Shown here in pieces: positions 35,118 through 44,037 of a stretch of DNA of 64,000 nt (positions within the stretch are counted from its first letter, which is position 1; each line of letters starts with the position of its first letter). The position numbers and the translations under genes were made by a program. This stretch comes from Cohnella thailandensis (GTDB taxonomy: Bacteria; Bacillota; Bacilli; Paenibacillales; Paenibacillaceae): positions 310,001 through 374,000 of the forward strand of contig NZ_JACJVQ010000002.1 of the NCBI RefSeq assembly GCF_014212135.1, written 5' to 3'. The notes beneath the pieces are model-generated. The model saw only the letters and a list, made by a program, of their open reading frames with translations, ran no database searches and was not told the origin of the DNA.

Positions 35118-35606
35118 TCACTCCTTTATCCGCCGGATTCCCAGCACGATCTGTTCTCTCCCGCTCTCCTCCAGAGCATAATGGATCGGCGACGAAGGAA
35201 TGTCGAACTTCAAATGGGAATGGGGAATTTCCGTGAGCAGGGAGCCGATCGGATGGCCATCCCGGTCGCGAAGCACATTCCAGAAGATTCTCGACCGGTT
35301 ATCCTCCACGCCCCACTTCTCCAGTGAGTTTCGGAAAATCAACCGCCGGGCGATGACGAAATCGTTCTCCTCAAGCTTCTCCTCCAGGCTAAACCCGGCA
35401 GCCTCCAGCCGATCGAAGACGGGCGGCAGAAGCCTATCCAGATAAAGGCCGTAAGCCGCGTCCTCCATCTCCTCGAAAGCGACCGTCAATTCGTGATGCA
35501 TCGACTCATACAAGATCTTCCACTCCGACTCGATGTAACGGTTCGCCGCCTCGCTTATTTCTTGAATCGTCATGCCTTGCCGGAAATTCGGGAGCTGTTG
35601 GCTCAT
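35118..35606 (-). CDS. Hypothetical protein
   Basis: A 162-residue soluble protein I do not recognise. It is rich in Glu and Arg and largely helical in the first two thirds (EISEAANRYIESEWKILYES, then HHELTVAFEEMEDAAYGLYL). It ends in a beta-like stretch (HYALEESGREQIVLGIRRIK). There is no signal peptide, membrane segment or cysteine motif. AGGAGG lies upstream of ATG 35606, so it is very probably expressed. It is divergent from the double-HTH MerR gene across 151 nt and could be controlled by it. Confidence 0.7.
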   Translation of the reverse strand: MSQQLPNFRQGMTIQEISEAANRYIESEWKILYESMHHELTVAFEEMEDAAYGLYLDRLLPPVFDRLEAAGFSLEEKLEENDFVIARRLIFRNSLEKWGVEDNRSRIFWNVLRDRDGHPIGSLLTEIPHSHLKFDIPSSPIHYALEESGREQIVLGIRRIKE

Positions 35607-35757
35607 TTATTCATTCCTCCTATTCATTTCGAAATCATTGTATAACATGCAAGCCAATTGTAAGGTTTTGCATAATATGAGCAGGAAAATCAATAGTTTA
35701 TTCGGAAAACCTTATTAAGCACTTTAATCTTGACCCATTAATAGGAGTGAACGCGAG

Positions 35758-36462
35758 TTGGAGATGCATCCTAAGAAAATGGCGGCAGCCTTTAAGATCA
35801 GCACCAGCACCTTGCGGAATTACGAAGCCAACGGCCTTATCCCTCCGGCGGAACGATCGGCGAACGGCTATCGCGTTTATACGGTCCTTCATGCCGATTA
35901 TTTGGAGTGCATTCAAGCGATGGCCCCCGCATTCGGAATGGTAACGACAACCGAAGTTCTTCATTCCGTTCAGAGGAACGAGGCGCATTCGGCGTTGTGG
36001 ACCGTCAGGGAAAAGGAAGTCGCGTTATACGAAGAAAAAGGGAAGGTAGAAAGATTGATCGAGGATATTCGTCTGCAGGCGAACGGAAATCGATCTTCTT
36101 ACGCCAAAGAGCGATTCACCATTGGCGAAGCGTCAGAGCTGACCAAGGCTCCGGAATCGGCGATCCGCTACTGGGAGCACGCCGGCTATGTCCTCGCGGA
36201 TCGCGACCCGGCTAATCGTTATCGACTATACGGCCCGGCCCATCTGCTCAAAATCAGGCTGATGCAAGCGCTGCAAAGCACCGTTTATTCGGAGGACACC
36301 GTGTTGCTTAGGCAATCGATCGCCTCCGCCGATCACGCGGATCTGCCGAGAATCCTGAAGCTGGCCGAGGCTATCCGGTCTTATCTGGATAAGAGCGTCG
36401 AGGCCCAGATGGGCGGGATCGCGAGCTTGCACAGGTTGGTTCAAAGACAAAAATCCCGATGA
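35758..36462 (+). CDS. MerR-like regulator with two helix-turn-helix domains
   Basis: A 234-residue protein containing two separate MerR-type winged helices. The first is at residues 3-60 (KMAAAFKISTSTLRNYEANG, then LIPPAERSANGYRVY). The second is at about 120-180 (FTIGEASELTKAPESAIRYW, then EHAGYVLADRDPANRYRLY). A helical spacer lies between, and about 50 helical residues follow the second. Normal MerR proteins have one such domain and form dimers. TTG 35758 is favoured because GGAG lies 10 nt upstream; ATG 35764 would be 16 nt away. The stop codon lies inside the terminator at 36450-36487. It may regulate itself or the divergent gene at 35118-35606. Confidence 0.8.
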   Translation: MEMHPKKMAAAFKISTSTLRNYEANGLIPPAERSANGYRVYTVLHADYLECIQAMAPAFGMVTTTEVLHSVQRNEAHSALWTVREKEVALYEEKGKVERLIEDIRLQANGNRSSYAKERFTIGEASELTKAPESAIRYWEHAGYVLADRDPANRYRLYGPAHLLKIRLMQALQSTVYSEDTVLLRQSIASADHADLPRILKLAEAIRSYLDKSVEAQMGGIASLHRLVQRQKSR

Positions 36463-36487
36463 TGGTTAATCGCATCATCGGGATTTT
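36450..36487. terminator. Bidirectional terminator between convergent genes
   Basis: A perfect 15-bp stem is formed by 36450-36464 and 36473-36487, AAAATCCCGATGATG and its complement, with T or A runs at both ends. It serves the MerR gene from the left and the binding-protein operon from the right. Confidence 0.85.
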
Positions 36488-36492
36488 CCGTT

Positions 36493-38058
36493 TTATTTCT
36501 TGCTGGCCAGGAATTCGTCCAGCTGCTTCTGCTTCTCGGCGATGACCTTGTCGAGGCCGGCCGACTTCTCGGCGGCTTTGAACTTCGGCAGCACGGAGTC
36601 CGGATCGATCGAACCCGTCTCGAGCGCCTTCTGGTATTCTCTCAGGACATTGGCCAGCGCCCCGACCTCCGTCTTGACCGGCTCGCTGTCGAAGGTGAAG
36701 CCCAGGGCCGGCGACGAGAGAGCGCCTTCGTTGAACTGCTTGAACTGGTCCCACTTGTCCGCGGCTTCCGTATTCCAAGTGTAGTTCAGGAATTGATTCC
36801 CCAGCTCCCAGGCGACGCCCGGCGCGTACTGGGCGGACTTCTCCGTCGGCGTCATGACGTTGCCGCTCAGCGTGTAATGGGTGCCTTCGATGCCGAAGTT
36901 CAGCAGATTGACGATTTCCTTATCCGTGTGCAGCAGGTTGATGAGCATCATGGCGCGCGCCGGGTCTTCGGAAGTAGAAGAGATGGCCAGCATGGCGCCG
37001 GTCGTCTCCGACGTCGCGACCGTCTTGCCCGTCAGCTGGATCTGGGCGAGCTTGCCCTCGAGGCCCGTCGCGGAGGCGATCTCCTCCGCCTTGCCCGGCT
37101 TGAGCGGCTCGACGGTGGAGAAGACGTTGCCGGTCTTGTAGGCGTCGAGAGACGAGGTCTGCGTGGTGGCCGCGTCCTTGTTGATATAGCCCTTCTGGAA
37201 GTAGTCGCGGGTTACTTTCAAGGCGTTAAGATATTGCGGGAACTCTTCGGCCGGCTTGACGACCGCGTCCGTGCCGTTCTTGTCGATGGCTCCCGGAATC
37301 GTCGCGTCGCCCAGGAAGTCCAGCTCTACGAAGAAGTGGGAGGTGAACCCTCCGTTGTACAGCGCGGTCATGCCCGGCTTCTTCTCCTTGACGACCTTAT
37401 AGACGGCGTCGAGGTCCTCGATCTTCTTGACCTGGCTCATGTCGATGCCGAGCTCGTCGGCGATGTCCTTGCGGTACACGATGCCGCCCGCGGAGGCCAA
37501 TTCCTTATTGGTCGGGATGGCGTAGTTCTTGCCGCCGATCTTGGAGCCGTCCAGGAAGGCCGGATCCAGGCTTTCCTTGATCCCCTGCCCGTATTGATCG
37601 AGCAACGGGCCGAGATCCATGTAGGCGCCCTTGGCCACGTTCTTCGCGTAGCCGTTCCACGAAGCCGTGAACAGAACGTCGACAGGCTCGCGGGATGCGA
37701 TCATGAGGTTCATCTTGTCGTCCCAAGCTCCCCAGTCGATCGGGGCGATATCGATCGTCGCGTTGATTTTCTCCGTCAGGATCTTGTTCAGCGCTTCCTC
37801 GACCAGGGTCTCGTCCGCCTGCGGAGCGCCTTCGTAGACGAGCTTAAGCTTGTAGGGCTTCAGATCCGAGGCCGGGCTGCCTTCGGCCGAGCCGGTGGAG
37901 GCGCTCTCCGAAGCGCTCGGTTTGGCGCTCTCCGTTCCTTTGTTCTCCGGCTTGGAGGTGCCTTTGTCGTCGTTATTGCCGCCGCATGCCGCCAAGGATA
38001 ACGACGAGATCGTCAGCAGCGCGAGAAGCAGCGCAGCCTTGCGTTTCGTTTGCTTCAT
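36493..38058 (-). CDS. Extracellular oligosaccharide-binding lipoprotein (LplA-like)
   Basis: A 521-residue lipoprotein. The signal MKQTKRKAALLLALL runs to lipobox LAAC (Cys near residue 25), followed by a Gly/Asn/Ser/Glu-rich tether of about 45 residues. The mature domain has KLKLVYEGAPQADETLVEEA, GKNYAIPTNKELASAGGIVY and a helical tail, fitting the large LplA-type binding proteins that serve LplB/LplC permeases. It is the last gene of a three-gene transporter operon (permease, permease, binding protein). It ends 31 nt before the bidirectional terminator. It most likely captures oligosaccharides made by the adjacent GH9 enzyme (inference). Confidence 0.93.
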   Translation of the reverse strand: MKQTKRKAALLLALLTISSLSLAACGGNNDDKGTSKPENKGTESAKPSASESASTGSAEGSPASDLKPYKLKLVYEGAPQADETLVEEALNKILTEKINATIDIAPIDWGAWDDKMNLMIASREPVDVLFTASWNGYAKNVAKGAYMDLGPLLDQYGQGIKESLDPAFLDGSKIGGKNYAIPTNKELASAGGIVYRKDIADELGIDMSQVKKIEDLDAVYKVVKEKKPGMTALYNGGFTSHFFVELDFLGDATIPGAIDKNGTDAVVKPAEEFPQYLNALKVTRDYFQKGYINKDAATTQTSSLDAYKTGNVFSTVEPLKPGKAEEIASATGLEGKLAQIQLTGKTVATSETTGAMLAISSTSEDPARAMMLINLLHTDKEIVNLLNFGIEGTHYTLSGNVMTPTEKSAQYAPGVAWELGNQFLNYTWNTEAADKWDQFKQFNEGALSSPALGFTFDSEPVKTEVGALANVLREYQKALETGSIDPDSVLPKFKAAEKSAGLDKVIAEKQKQLDEFLASKK

Positions 38059-38140
38059 CTTCGATAAATCCCCCCAGAAAATGAGTTGGTATATGCTAAA
38101 CCGATTTCCGGTTTAAGCCGTGATTTAATGGAGCGGAGCG

Positions 38141-39076
38141 TTACCCTTTGACCGAACCGACCGTCAAGCCCTTGACGAAGTACTTCTGGAAGAAAGGGTA
38201 TGCGAAGACGATCGGACCGACGCCCACGACGACCATCGCCATCCGCACCGTCTCGCTCGGGAAGTTCATCATTCCGCCGGCGCGGGTGATCTCCGCCATC
38301 GCGATCGGGTTGCTGGAGAGATACTGGATGTTCATCATCATCTTGTACAGGAAGTACTGCACCGAGATGTTGTGGTTGTCCGTAATGAACACCAGGCTCA
38401 GGAACCAGTCGTTCCAGTACGTCAGCGTCTGGAACAGCGCGACCGTCGCCAGAACCGGCAGCGACAGCGGAAGCACGATCCGGAAGAAGATCCGAAGTTC
38501 CCCCGCCCCGTCGATCTTGGCCGACTCCAGCACCGCCCCGGGGACGGTCTCCTTGAAGAAGGTCCGCATGATCAGCACCCAGAACGACGACATGATCAGC
38601 GGCATGATCAGCGACCACAGCGTGTCCTTCAGGTCGAGCATCTGCACGTAAACGAGGTACCACGGAACCAGCCCGCCGGAGATCAGCATGGTGAGGAAGA
38701 CGAAGAACGTAAAGAATTTGGCCGCCGTAAAATGGCTCCGGGAAATCGGGTACGCGTACAGCGCGATCACCATGACGCTCAGCAGCGTGCCGATGACCGT
38801 GACGGCGATCGAGATTCCGTAGGAATGGGCGATCTGGCCGATATCCTTGATCAGGAACCGATAAGCGGCCAGGTTGAAGGTTTCCGGAAGGAACCGGTAC
38901 CCCTTGGTCAAGACGGACTGCTCGTCGGAGAACGATACCGAGAGAATGAGCAGCAGCGGCACGATGCAGATGGCCGAGTAGATCGCGAAGATGAGGTTGA
39001 TCAGCGCCGAAGCCGTACCGGACAGCCGATTCTTCGGATTGGAACCGGTTAGGGTTTTGCTCGTCGTATTTTCCAT
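38141..39076 (-). CDS. Carbohydrate ABC transporter permease, LplC-type
   Basis: A 311-residue permease with six membrane segments. The EAA loop reads VLESAKIDGAGELRIFFRIV, followed by LPLSLP, and the C-terminus GPIVFAYPFFQKYFVKGLTV is characteristic of LplC-like proteins. AAGGAG lies at good spacing before ATG 39076. It follows the LplB-type partner by 11 nt and precedes the binding-protein gene. As with the other importer, no ATPase is encoded locally, so a shared MsmX-type ATPase is expected. Confidence 0.94.
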   Translation of the reverse strand: MENTTSKTLTGSNPKNRLSGTASALINLIFAIYSAICIVPLLLILSVSFSDEQSVLTKGYRFLPETFNLAAYRFLIKDIGQIAHSYGISIAVTVIGTLLSVMVIALYAYPISRSHFTAAKFFTFFVFLTMLISGGLVPWYLVYVQMLDLKDTLWSLIMPLIMSSFWVLIMRTFFKETVPGAVLESAKIDGAGELRIFFRIVLPLSLPVLATVALFQTLTYWNDWFLSLVFITDNHNISVQYFLYKMMMNIQYLSSNPIAMAEITRAGGMMNFPSETVRMAMVVVGVGPIVFAYPFFQKYFVKGLTVGSVKG

Positions 39077-39087
39077 ATCGAATCTCC

Positions 39088-40056
39088 TTAGAACAGCGCG
39101 TTATCGCGGCTAAAGCGGCGAACGACCCAGTTGGATAGGAACACCAGCGCGAACCCGACAACCGATTGGAACAGGCCGGCCGCCGAAGAAAGACCGATAT
39201 CCCCTACCGTCAGGAACGTGCGGTAAACATAGGTGTCGATGACGTTCGTTACGGGGAACAGCGTTCCCGATTCTCGCGGCACCTGGAAGAAGAGACCGAA
39301 GTCGGCGTTGAAAATCCTTCCGATCTGCAGCAGCGTCATGATCGTGATGACCGGCATGATGAGCGGGATCGTGATTCTCGTCATCTGCTGCCACTTGTTC
39401 GCCCCGTCGATCGTCGCCGCCTCGTAGTACTCTTCGTCGATCCCGATGATGGCCGCCATATAGACGACCGTGTAGTAGCCCATGTTTTTCCAAGTGTTGA
39501 TGATCGGCAGGATGACCGGCCACACTTCCTTCGTGAAGTACCAGCGCACCGGCTCCAGGCCCAGCGCCGGCAGCAGCGTGTTGTTGAGGTAGCCGCGCTC
39601 GTCGCTCAAGAACCCGTACACCAGGTACGAGATAACGATCATCGACAGGAAGTACGGCAGGAACATGATCGTCTGGTGCAGCTTCGAGAGGAAGCGGTTC
39701 TTCATCTCGTTGAGCATCAGGGCGAACGCCAGCGGAAAAGCCAAGTTCAATACGATAAACAGCGAATTGTACAGCAGCGTGTTGCGAATGATGATGGTCG
39801 AGTCCTTCGAGGCGAACAGGTATTCGAAATTCGTCAGCCCCGACCATGGACTACCCAGGATCCCGTCCTGGTAGTTGATCGTCTTGAAGGCGATAAGGAC
39901 CCCGAACATCGGGATGTAGTTGTTGAGGACAAGCAGAACGATTCCCGGCAGCATCATGACGTAGAAAGTCCAGAAACGGCGAAGATGGCGAACGAGGACG
40001 AACTGGCGAGCCGTGCGCGCGGCCGTCGGATTCGCAGGTAGCGATAAGGATTTCAA
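39088..40056 (-). CDS. Carbohydrate ABC transporter permease, LplB-type
   Basis: About 322 residues with six membrane segments, beginning with FWTFYVMMLPGIVLLVLNNY and having the EAA loop YYEAATIDGANKWQQMTRIT followed by IPLIMP. LplB-like proteins pair with LplC for complex oligosaccharides. The open frame has an ATG at 40089, but that ATG lies inside the cre site and has no ribosome site. AAAGGAG lies 13 nt before an in-frame TTG at 40056, which I prefer; the alternative adds 11 residues. It is the first gene of the transporter operon, 203 nt downstream of the GH9 gene and separated from it by a terminator and its own promoter. Confidence 0.9.
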   Translation of the reverse strand: MKSLSLPANPTAARTARQFVLVRHLRRFWTFYVMMLPGIVLLVLNNYIPMFGVLIAFKTINYQDGILGSPWSGLTNFEYLFASKDSTIIIRNTLLYNSLFIVLNLAFPLAFALMLNEMKNRFLSKLHQTIMFLPYFLSMIVISYLVYGFLSDERGYLNNTLLPALGLEPVRWYFTKEVWPVILPIINTWKNMGYYTVVYMAAIIGIDEEYYEAATIDGANKWQQMTRITIPLIMPVITIMTLLQIGRIFNADFGLFFQVPRESGTLFPVTNVIDTYVYRTFLTVGDIGLSSAAGLFQSVVGFALVFLSNWVVRRFSRDNALF

Positions 40057-40083
40057 GCGGTTGGTGGCACTCCTTTCTCTATC

Positions 40084-40099
40084 TTGCATGCGCTTACAA
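40084..40099 (-). promoter_or_regulatory. cre (CcpA) site of the transporter operon
   Basis: The minus strand reads TTGTAAGCGCATGCAA, fitting the cre consensus WTGNAANCGNWNNCW at every defined position. It lies just downstream of the -10-like TAAACT (40104-40109), a position where CcpA blocks transcription. Confidence 0.75.
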
Positions 40100-40133
40100 A
40101 AATAGTTTAATCCGTCATATAGGCGTCGATATA

Positions 40134-40158
40134 TAGAAGGAATTCATTCCTGTAGAAG
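40134..40158 (-). promoter_or_regulatory. Two TAGAAG repeats, 19 nt apart, upstream of the transporter operon
   Basis: TAGAAG at 40134-40139 and 40153-40158 (CTTCTA on the transcribed strand). The same pair, at the same 19-nt spacing and the same 33-nt distance from AATAGTTTAAT, occurs before the GH9 gene. Probably the binding site of the AraC-type regulator at 45782-47380 (inference). Confidence 0.55.
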
Positions 40159-40205
40159 AAAACAAACCGTTTTATCGCGGCCTTTTCCATCCCTTCTTCC
40201 CCATG

Positions 40206-40246
40206 AAAAAACCTCCGCCCCCGCTGCTGGAGCGGAGATGGAGGTT
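40206..40246 (-). terminator. Intrinsic terminator after the GH9 gene
   Basis: AACCTCC and GGAGGTT (40210-40216 and 40240-40246) enclose a CCGC/GCGG stem. On the minus strand six T follow. It separates the cellulase gene from the transporter operon. Confidence 0.8.
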
Positions 40247-40292
40247 GCTTGGGCATGACTAGGTTCGGCTATTCAGGCGATGCGGTCGGCTC

Positions 40293-43200
40293 TTATGGCT
40301 CCGTTCCCCATTGGAGCGTTCCCGAGACGTAGCCGGTCGTCTTGCTCCAATCGGCGTAAGCGGTCGCGGTCGGGTTGAAGGAGTAATCGCCCGTCTGCGT
40401 GTAGTTCGTCCAATCGTTCTTGTTGATGCGAATCTGAAGGTCGATGCCGGCTCCCGCCGCCAAGCTTCCCGCTCCGCTCGTAAAGCCGATCTCCAGATAG
40501 TGGTCGGCCCCGGTTACGGGTGTCGTCAGCTGGACGAAGGTGCCCGTCACGTTGCCGCTGCCGACCTGAGACCAGTCGCACCAGAAGCTCTGGGCTTGCG
40601 TCCCGTCCGCCGTGTAATAATAACGCAGCTTCACGTCGGACAGGTTGATGGCGGTCGTGCCGGTGTTCGTCACCTTGATCCGCGGGCTCAGCGTGTTGGT
40701 CGTCGCCGCGACGGTTCCGTTGAACTGCTGCACCTTGATGGACCCGCTAGCGCCGGAAGTGGTATCGACCACAGCGACCGCAAGAGCCGCGCTTGCTCCC
40801 GCGCTGAACTCGAACGTCAGCGTCGTCGTTCCGACGGGCTGCGCGGCCAGATACTCTTTCTTGATGGTCGCCGTCGATCCCGATACGATGTAGTCCGTCC
40901 CTGCAGCAAGGGAAGCCGCGCCGTTCTTGATGCCGGCGAGCATGTTGCCGTTCAGCGTCAGCGTCACCGGGATATCCGCCCGGTTGGCGGTCTTCTTGTC
41001 GAACGAAGCGGTCGTCGGGCTGATCGTCGAGTTAACGATCGACGAATCGCTTACCGCGACGGACAGCGTCGCGGAAGAACCGGCGCTGAACTGGAACGTC
41101 AGGTGCGTCGTTCCGATCGGCTGCGCGGCCAGATAGGCTTTATGGATCGTCACCGTTGCGCCGGATACGGTGTAATCCGTGCCCGCGGCAAGGGAGGCCG
41201 CGCCGTTCTTGATCCCGGCGAGCGTGTTGCCGTTCAGCGTCAGCGTCACCGGGATATCCGCCTGGTTGGCGGTCTTCTTGTCGAACGATGCGGTCGTCGG
41301 GCTGATCGTCGAGTTGTTGCCGCTGCCGGTCGCATAGGCGGCCACGAACACCAGCCCCGAATTCCAATAGACGGTATGCTCGTTCGTGGTCCACTCCTGG
41401 AAGTTGTCGTGGTAGTTTTTGGCCGCGAATCTCGAGATCTGGTTGCCGACGGCGATATCGTTGGAGAATTTATTCGGTCCGCCAACCAGGTACCCCTTCG
41501 GCACTCCGGGCAGGTTGTCCGTGCGGAACATGATGCTGAACGGATACTTCACGGCGTTATCCCCATAGCCCGATACGAAGGACGTGCCTACCGGGTTCTG
41601 GCCGAGAATCCAGTCCAGCTGGCTATAGGTCAGCTCGTCGATGACCGCCTTGTTGCTCTCGAACGTTCCCAGCAGCTTCGTCCCGATGATCATCTCCATC
41701 GGCGTATCCGCGATCTGCATGGTGATTCCCCAATAATAATTGCCGTCTTTCACGATGCTTTTCCACGGGCTTGCGTCGTACCGGGCCACCTTATCGTTGA
41801 ACCATTGCTGGAACTTGGTCTCATACCAGCTGACGACTCCGGCATCCGGATTGGCGGCCTCCAGGTAGCTGAAGAAGCCCGTATTCCAGGTGTTCGCCCA
41901 ACCGCTGGCGAAATCGAGGGGATCCTCGAAATACTTCGCCATATCGGCGTAGTTCGCAAGGAAGTACGTATTGTACTCGGCATCGCCGGTCGATCGATAC
42001 AGCGATCCCGCGGCCCACAGGCGATTCGAGGAATCGTCCTCGGTATCGTAAGGCCATCTGCCCGTGTTCGGCGTCCGGATATTCTCCGGATGAGCCTCCA
42101 GATACCCCCATGCCGCTTCCGCCGCATCCAAGCATTGCTGCGCGAACGTCGGATCGATGCTCTGATAAATCAGGTAAGCATGAGCCAAGACGCCGGCCGC
42201 GGTCGCCGTATCGGCGGTCGTCTTGATGTCGGTCCGCGGGCTTACCGTATCCGCGTCGATAACCTCGCGTTCCACCATATTGTCGTCGTCCTGGAAAGTC
42301 ACTCTCGCATAGAAACCGCCGGTTGCCGCATCCTGCATTTTCAGCATCCATTCCAGTTCCCAACGCGCCTCGTCCAGGATGTCGGGAATGCCGTTGCCGC
42401 TCTCCGGAATGTTGAACTGGTTGTCCGCGAACTTCTCCGGCATCAATTCGTAAGCCCAGAACAGATCGGACAGCGCTTTGGCTCCGGCGTTGACGTACTT
42501 GCCTTTGTCGCCCGCGTCGTACCAGCCCTTGGACACGTCTTTAATGATCGAATTGTTGGACATGAGGGGAACCGCCGTGTCGGGCGTAAAATCCGTTCTC
42601 GGGTAATCCGTCACGTACGGACTCGTAATGTTGATCCCCGTTCTCTGGTAGTAGAAGTATCTCGTCACGTCGTAGAGGAACGGCTCGTAGAGATCGCTAG
42701 CGCTGCCGATCGAGAAGGTCGGCGAATTCTGGAGACCCAGAACGGCAACATAATAGCTGCCCGGGACCGTTAGGCCGCTGAAATCGGCGGTAAAAATCCT
42801 CTCTCCGCTGTCGATCTCATCGTAGTTATCGGTGAGCGCGAGCGTTCCGGTATAAGCCGCGGCATGGGTTGCGGCGTTGACGACGGTAAACGGAGTCCCC
42901 TCATCGACCGTCAGGACATCCTCGAAGCCGGTCACGAGCGCTTGCTTGACGCCGTCCGCGGGATATCCCAATTGATTGACCTTGATGGGGGCATACTCTC
43001 TCTCCTTATCGGGAGAAGTGACCCTAATATCGTTGAGCCAAACCTTGAAAGGCTGGAACCCGTTGTTCTTGACGGACAACGAATCGATGGAGGAAGGATC
43101 GATCCCTTGCGAGGTCTGGATGACGTCCTTCAGCGGGATCTTGACATGCTGCCAGCTCGTCGTGACGTTGACATAGCTGTTAAGGTTCACCGTCGTGGTG

Positions 43201-43643
43201 ATTTCATTGCCGGCCGCCCGCTCGAAGACCCGGTCCTTGAAGCCGAGCAGGAACGTCTCTCCGCCCGCGTTCCCCTTGATATTGAATTCCAGGAACCCGT
43301 TCGCGAGGTACGGAGTAAAGTTATACGCCTTCCAGCCGGCGACCGTGATCAAAGCGTTCAGCCAAGACGGACTGGTCGGGTTCGCCGTATGGATGAGCAA
43401 AGAAGGCAAGCCGTTGTACGTAACCGTCTGGTCGACCGGCAGCTTGCCGTTCTCCGTCACCAATCCGAAGCCGCTGTCTCCCGCCCAGCCGTCGGATGTC
43501 GTGCTGAAGATGCGGTAATCCACCAAGTCTCTCCACCCTGCGGGCGCTTCGGGAGTCGCCGCCGCGCTCGTCCGGATCGGATTCGAAAATAAAAAGGTCG
43601 CGAACAGGCTCAATGCCAGAATCAAGCTGACTTTTCTCCTCAT
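40293..43643 (-). CDS. Secreted GH9 cellulase with X2 and CBM3 modules
   Basis: A 1116-residue exported enzyme. A signal peptide (residues 1-28, ASA-like site) is followed by a CIA30/CBM-like module (30-215), the Ig-like GH9 N-domain (KVNQLGYPADGVKQALV, near 220-310) and a GH9 (alpha/alpha)6 barrel at about 320-775. Catalytic landmarks are WYDAGDKGKYVNAGAKALSD (the paired Asp), QLDWILGQNPVGTSFVSGYG and the acid Glu in TTNEHTVYWNSGLV. Two near-identical X2 modules follow (STISPTTASFDKKTANQADI and STISPTTASFDKKTANRADI) and then a C-terminal CBM3 (IKVQQFNGTVAATTNTLSPR to GTLQWGTEP). It should cut cellulose or mixed beta-glucan outside the cell. AAAGGAGGAGAGG precedes the ATG. Confidence 0.95.
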   Translation of the reverse strand: MRRKVSLILALSLFATFLFSNPIRTSAAATPEAPAGWRDLVDYRIFSTTSDGWAGDSGFGLVTENGKLPVDQTVTYNGLPSLLIHTANPTSPSWLNALITVAGWKAYNFTPYLANGFLEFNIKGNAGGETFLLGFKDRVFERAAGNEITTTVNLNSYVNVTTSWQHVKIPLKDVIQTSQGIDPSSIDSLSVKNNGFQPFKVWLNDIRVTSPDKEREYAPIKVNQLGYPADGVKQALVTGFEDVLTVDEGTPFTVVNAATHAAAYTGTLALTDNYDEIDSGERIFTADFSGLTVPGSYYVAVLGLQNSPTFSIGSASDLYEPFLYDVTRYFYYQRTGINITSPYVTDYPRTDFTPDTAVPLMSNNSIIKDVSKGWYDAGDKGKYVNAGAKALSDLFWAYELMPEKFADNQFNIPESGNGIPDILDEARWELEWMLKMQDAATGGFYARVTFQDDDNMVEREVIDADTVSPRTDIKTTADTATAAGVLAHAYLIYQSIDPTFAQQCLDAAEAAWGYLEAHPENIRTPNTGRWPYDTEDDSSNRLWAAGSLYRSTGDAEYNTYFLANYADMAKYFEDPLDFASGWANTWNTGFFSYLEAANPDAGVVSWYETKFQQWFNDKVARYDASPWKSIVKDGNYYWGITMQIADTPMEMIIGTKLLGTFESNKAVIDELTYSQLDWILGQNPVGTSFVSGYGDNAVKYPFSIMFRTDNLPGVPKGYLVGGPNKFSNDIAVGNQISRFAAKNYHDNFQEWTTNEHTVYWNSGLVFVAAYATGSGNNSTISPTTASFDKKTANQADIPVTLTLNGNTLAGIKNGAASLAAGTDYTVSGATVTIHKAYLAAQPIGTTHLTFQFSAGSSATLSVAVSDSSIVNSTISPTTASFDKKTANRADIPVTLTLNGNMLAGIKNGAASLAAGTDYIVSGSTATIKKEYLAAQPVGTTTLTFEFSAGASAALAVAVVDTTSGASGSIKVQQFNGTVAATTNTLSPRIKVTNTGTTAINLSDVKLRYYYTADGTQAQSFWCDWSQVGSGNVTGTFVQLTTPVTGADHYLEIGFTSGAGSLAAGAGIDLQIRINKNDWTNYTQTGDYSFNPTATAYADWSKTTGYVSGTLQWGTEP

Positions 43644-43745
43644 TACCTCTCCTCCTTTAAATGGTTGGCGGTTTGCTTCCTTTCCACCGGATGCCTATCG
43701 GATGCCTATCGGCTTCTTGTCGGGTTCTGCCCGTCACCTCCTTTC

Positions 43746-43760
43746 TTGTAAGCGCTTTCT
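43746..43760 (-). promoter_or_regulatory. cre (CcpA) site of the GH9 gene
   Basis: TTGTAAGCGCTTTCT fits WTGNAANCGNWNNCW fully. It lies 103 nt upstream of the start codon, just downstream of the conserved AATAGTTTAAT element (43767-43777) that holds the probable -10 box. Confidence 0.75.
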
Positions 43761-43799
43761 ACATAAAATAGTTTAATTCGCGAAGACGCCGTCGGTATA

Positions 43800-43824
43800 T
43801 AGAAGAAATAAACGAACATAGAAG
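43800..43824 (-). promoter_or_regulatory. Two TAGAAG repeats, 19 nt apart, upstream of the GH9 gene
   Basis: TAGAAG at 43800-43805 and 43819-43824, with the same spacing and context as at 40134-40158. The gene-free stretch 43644-44037 holds this promoter module and the palindrome at 43917; I see nothing else in it. Confidence 0.55.
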
Positions 43825-43916
43825 AAAACAAGCCATTGCCGAGCAAGGCCCTTGTGGAGGCGTTCTGATGATCCGGGGGTAAGTAAACTTGACGAAGAAT
43901 GCGGTTCATGCCGCTC

Positions 43917-43937
43917 TAACCCGACAAGGTCGGGTTA
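43917..43937. repeat. Perfect 9-bp palindromic hairpin
   Basis: TAACCCGAC-aag-GTCGGGTTA. No T tract follows on either strand. It lies about 100 nt past the stop of the binding-protein gene ending at 44038 and could be a 3' stabiliser of that operon or the end hairpin of a decayed IS200/IS605-like element. Confidence 0.45.
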
Positions 43938-44037
43938 CAGAGCCGAAACATGCGTCTCGCCCTATCTGTCGGCAATCCTTCCCGCCAAATTAACCACACA
44001 TTTTCCGGTCCTCCTCATATACGGAAATATGAAGCCT

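Noticed and set aside
40311..42773. 820-codon open frame on the plus strand
   Set aside because: Antisense to the GH9 gene, which has clear catalytic motifs, a signal peptide and a ribosome site. The antisense product has no recognisable fold.
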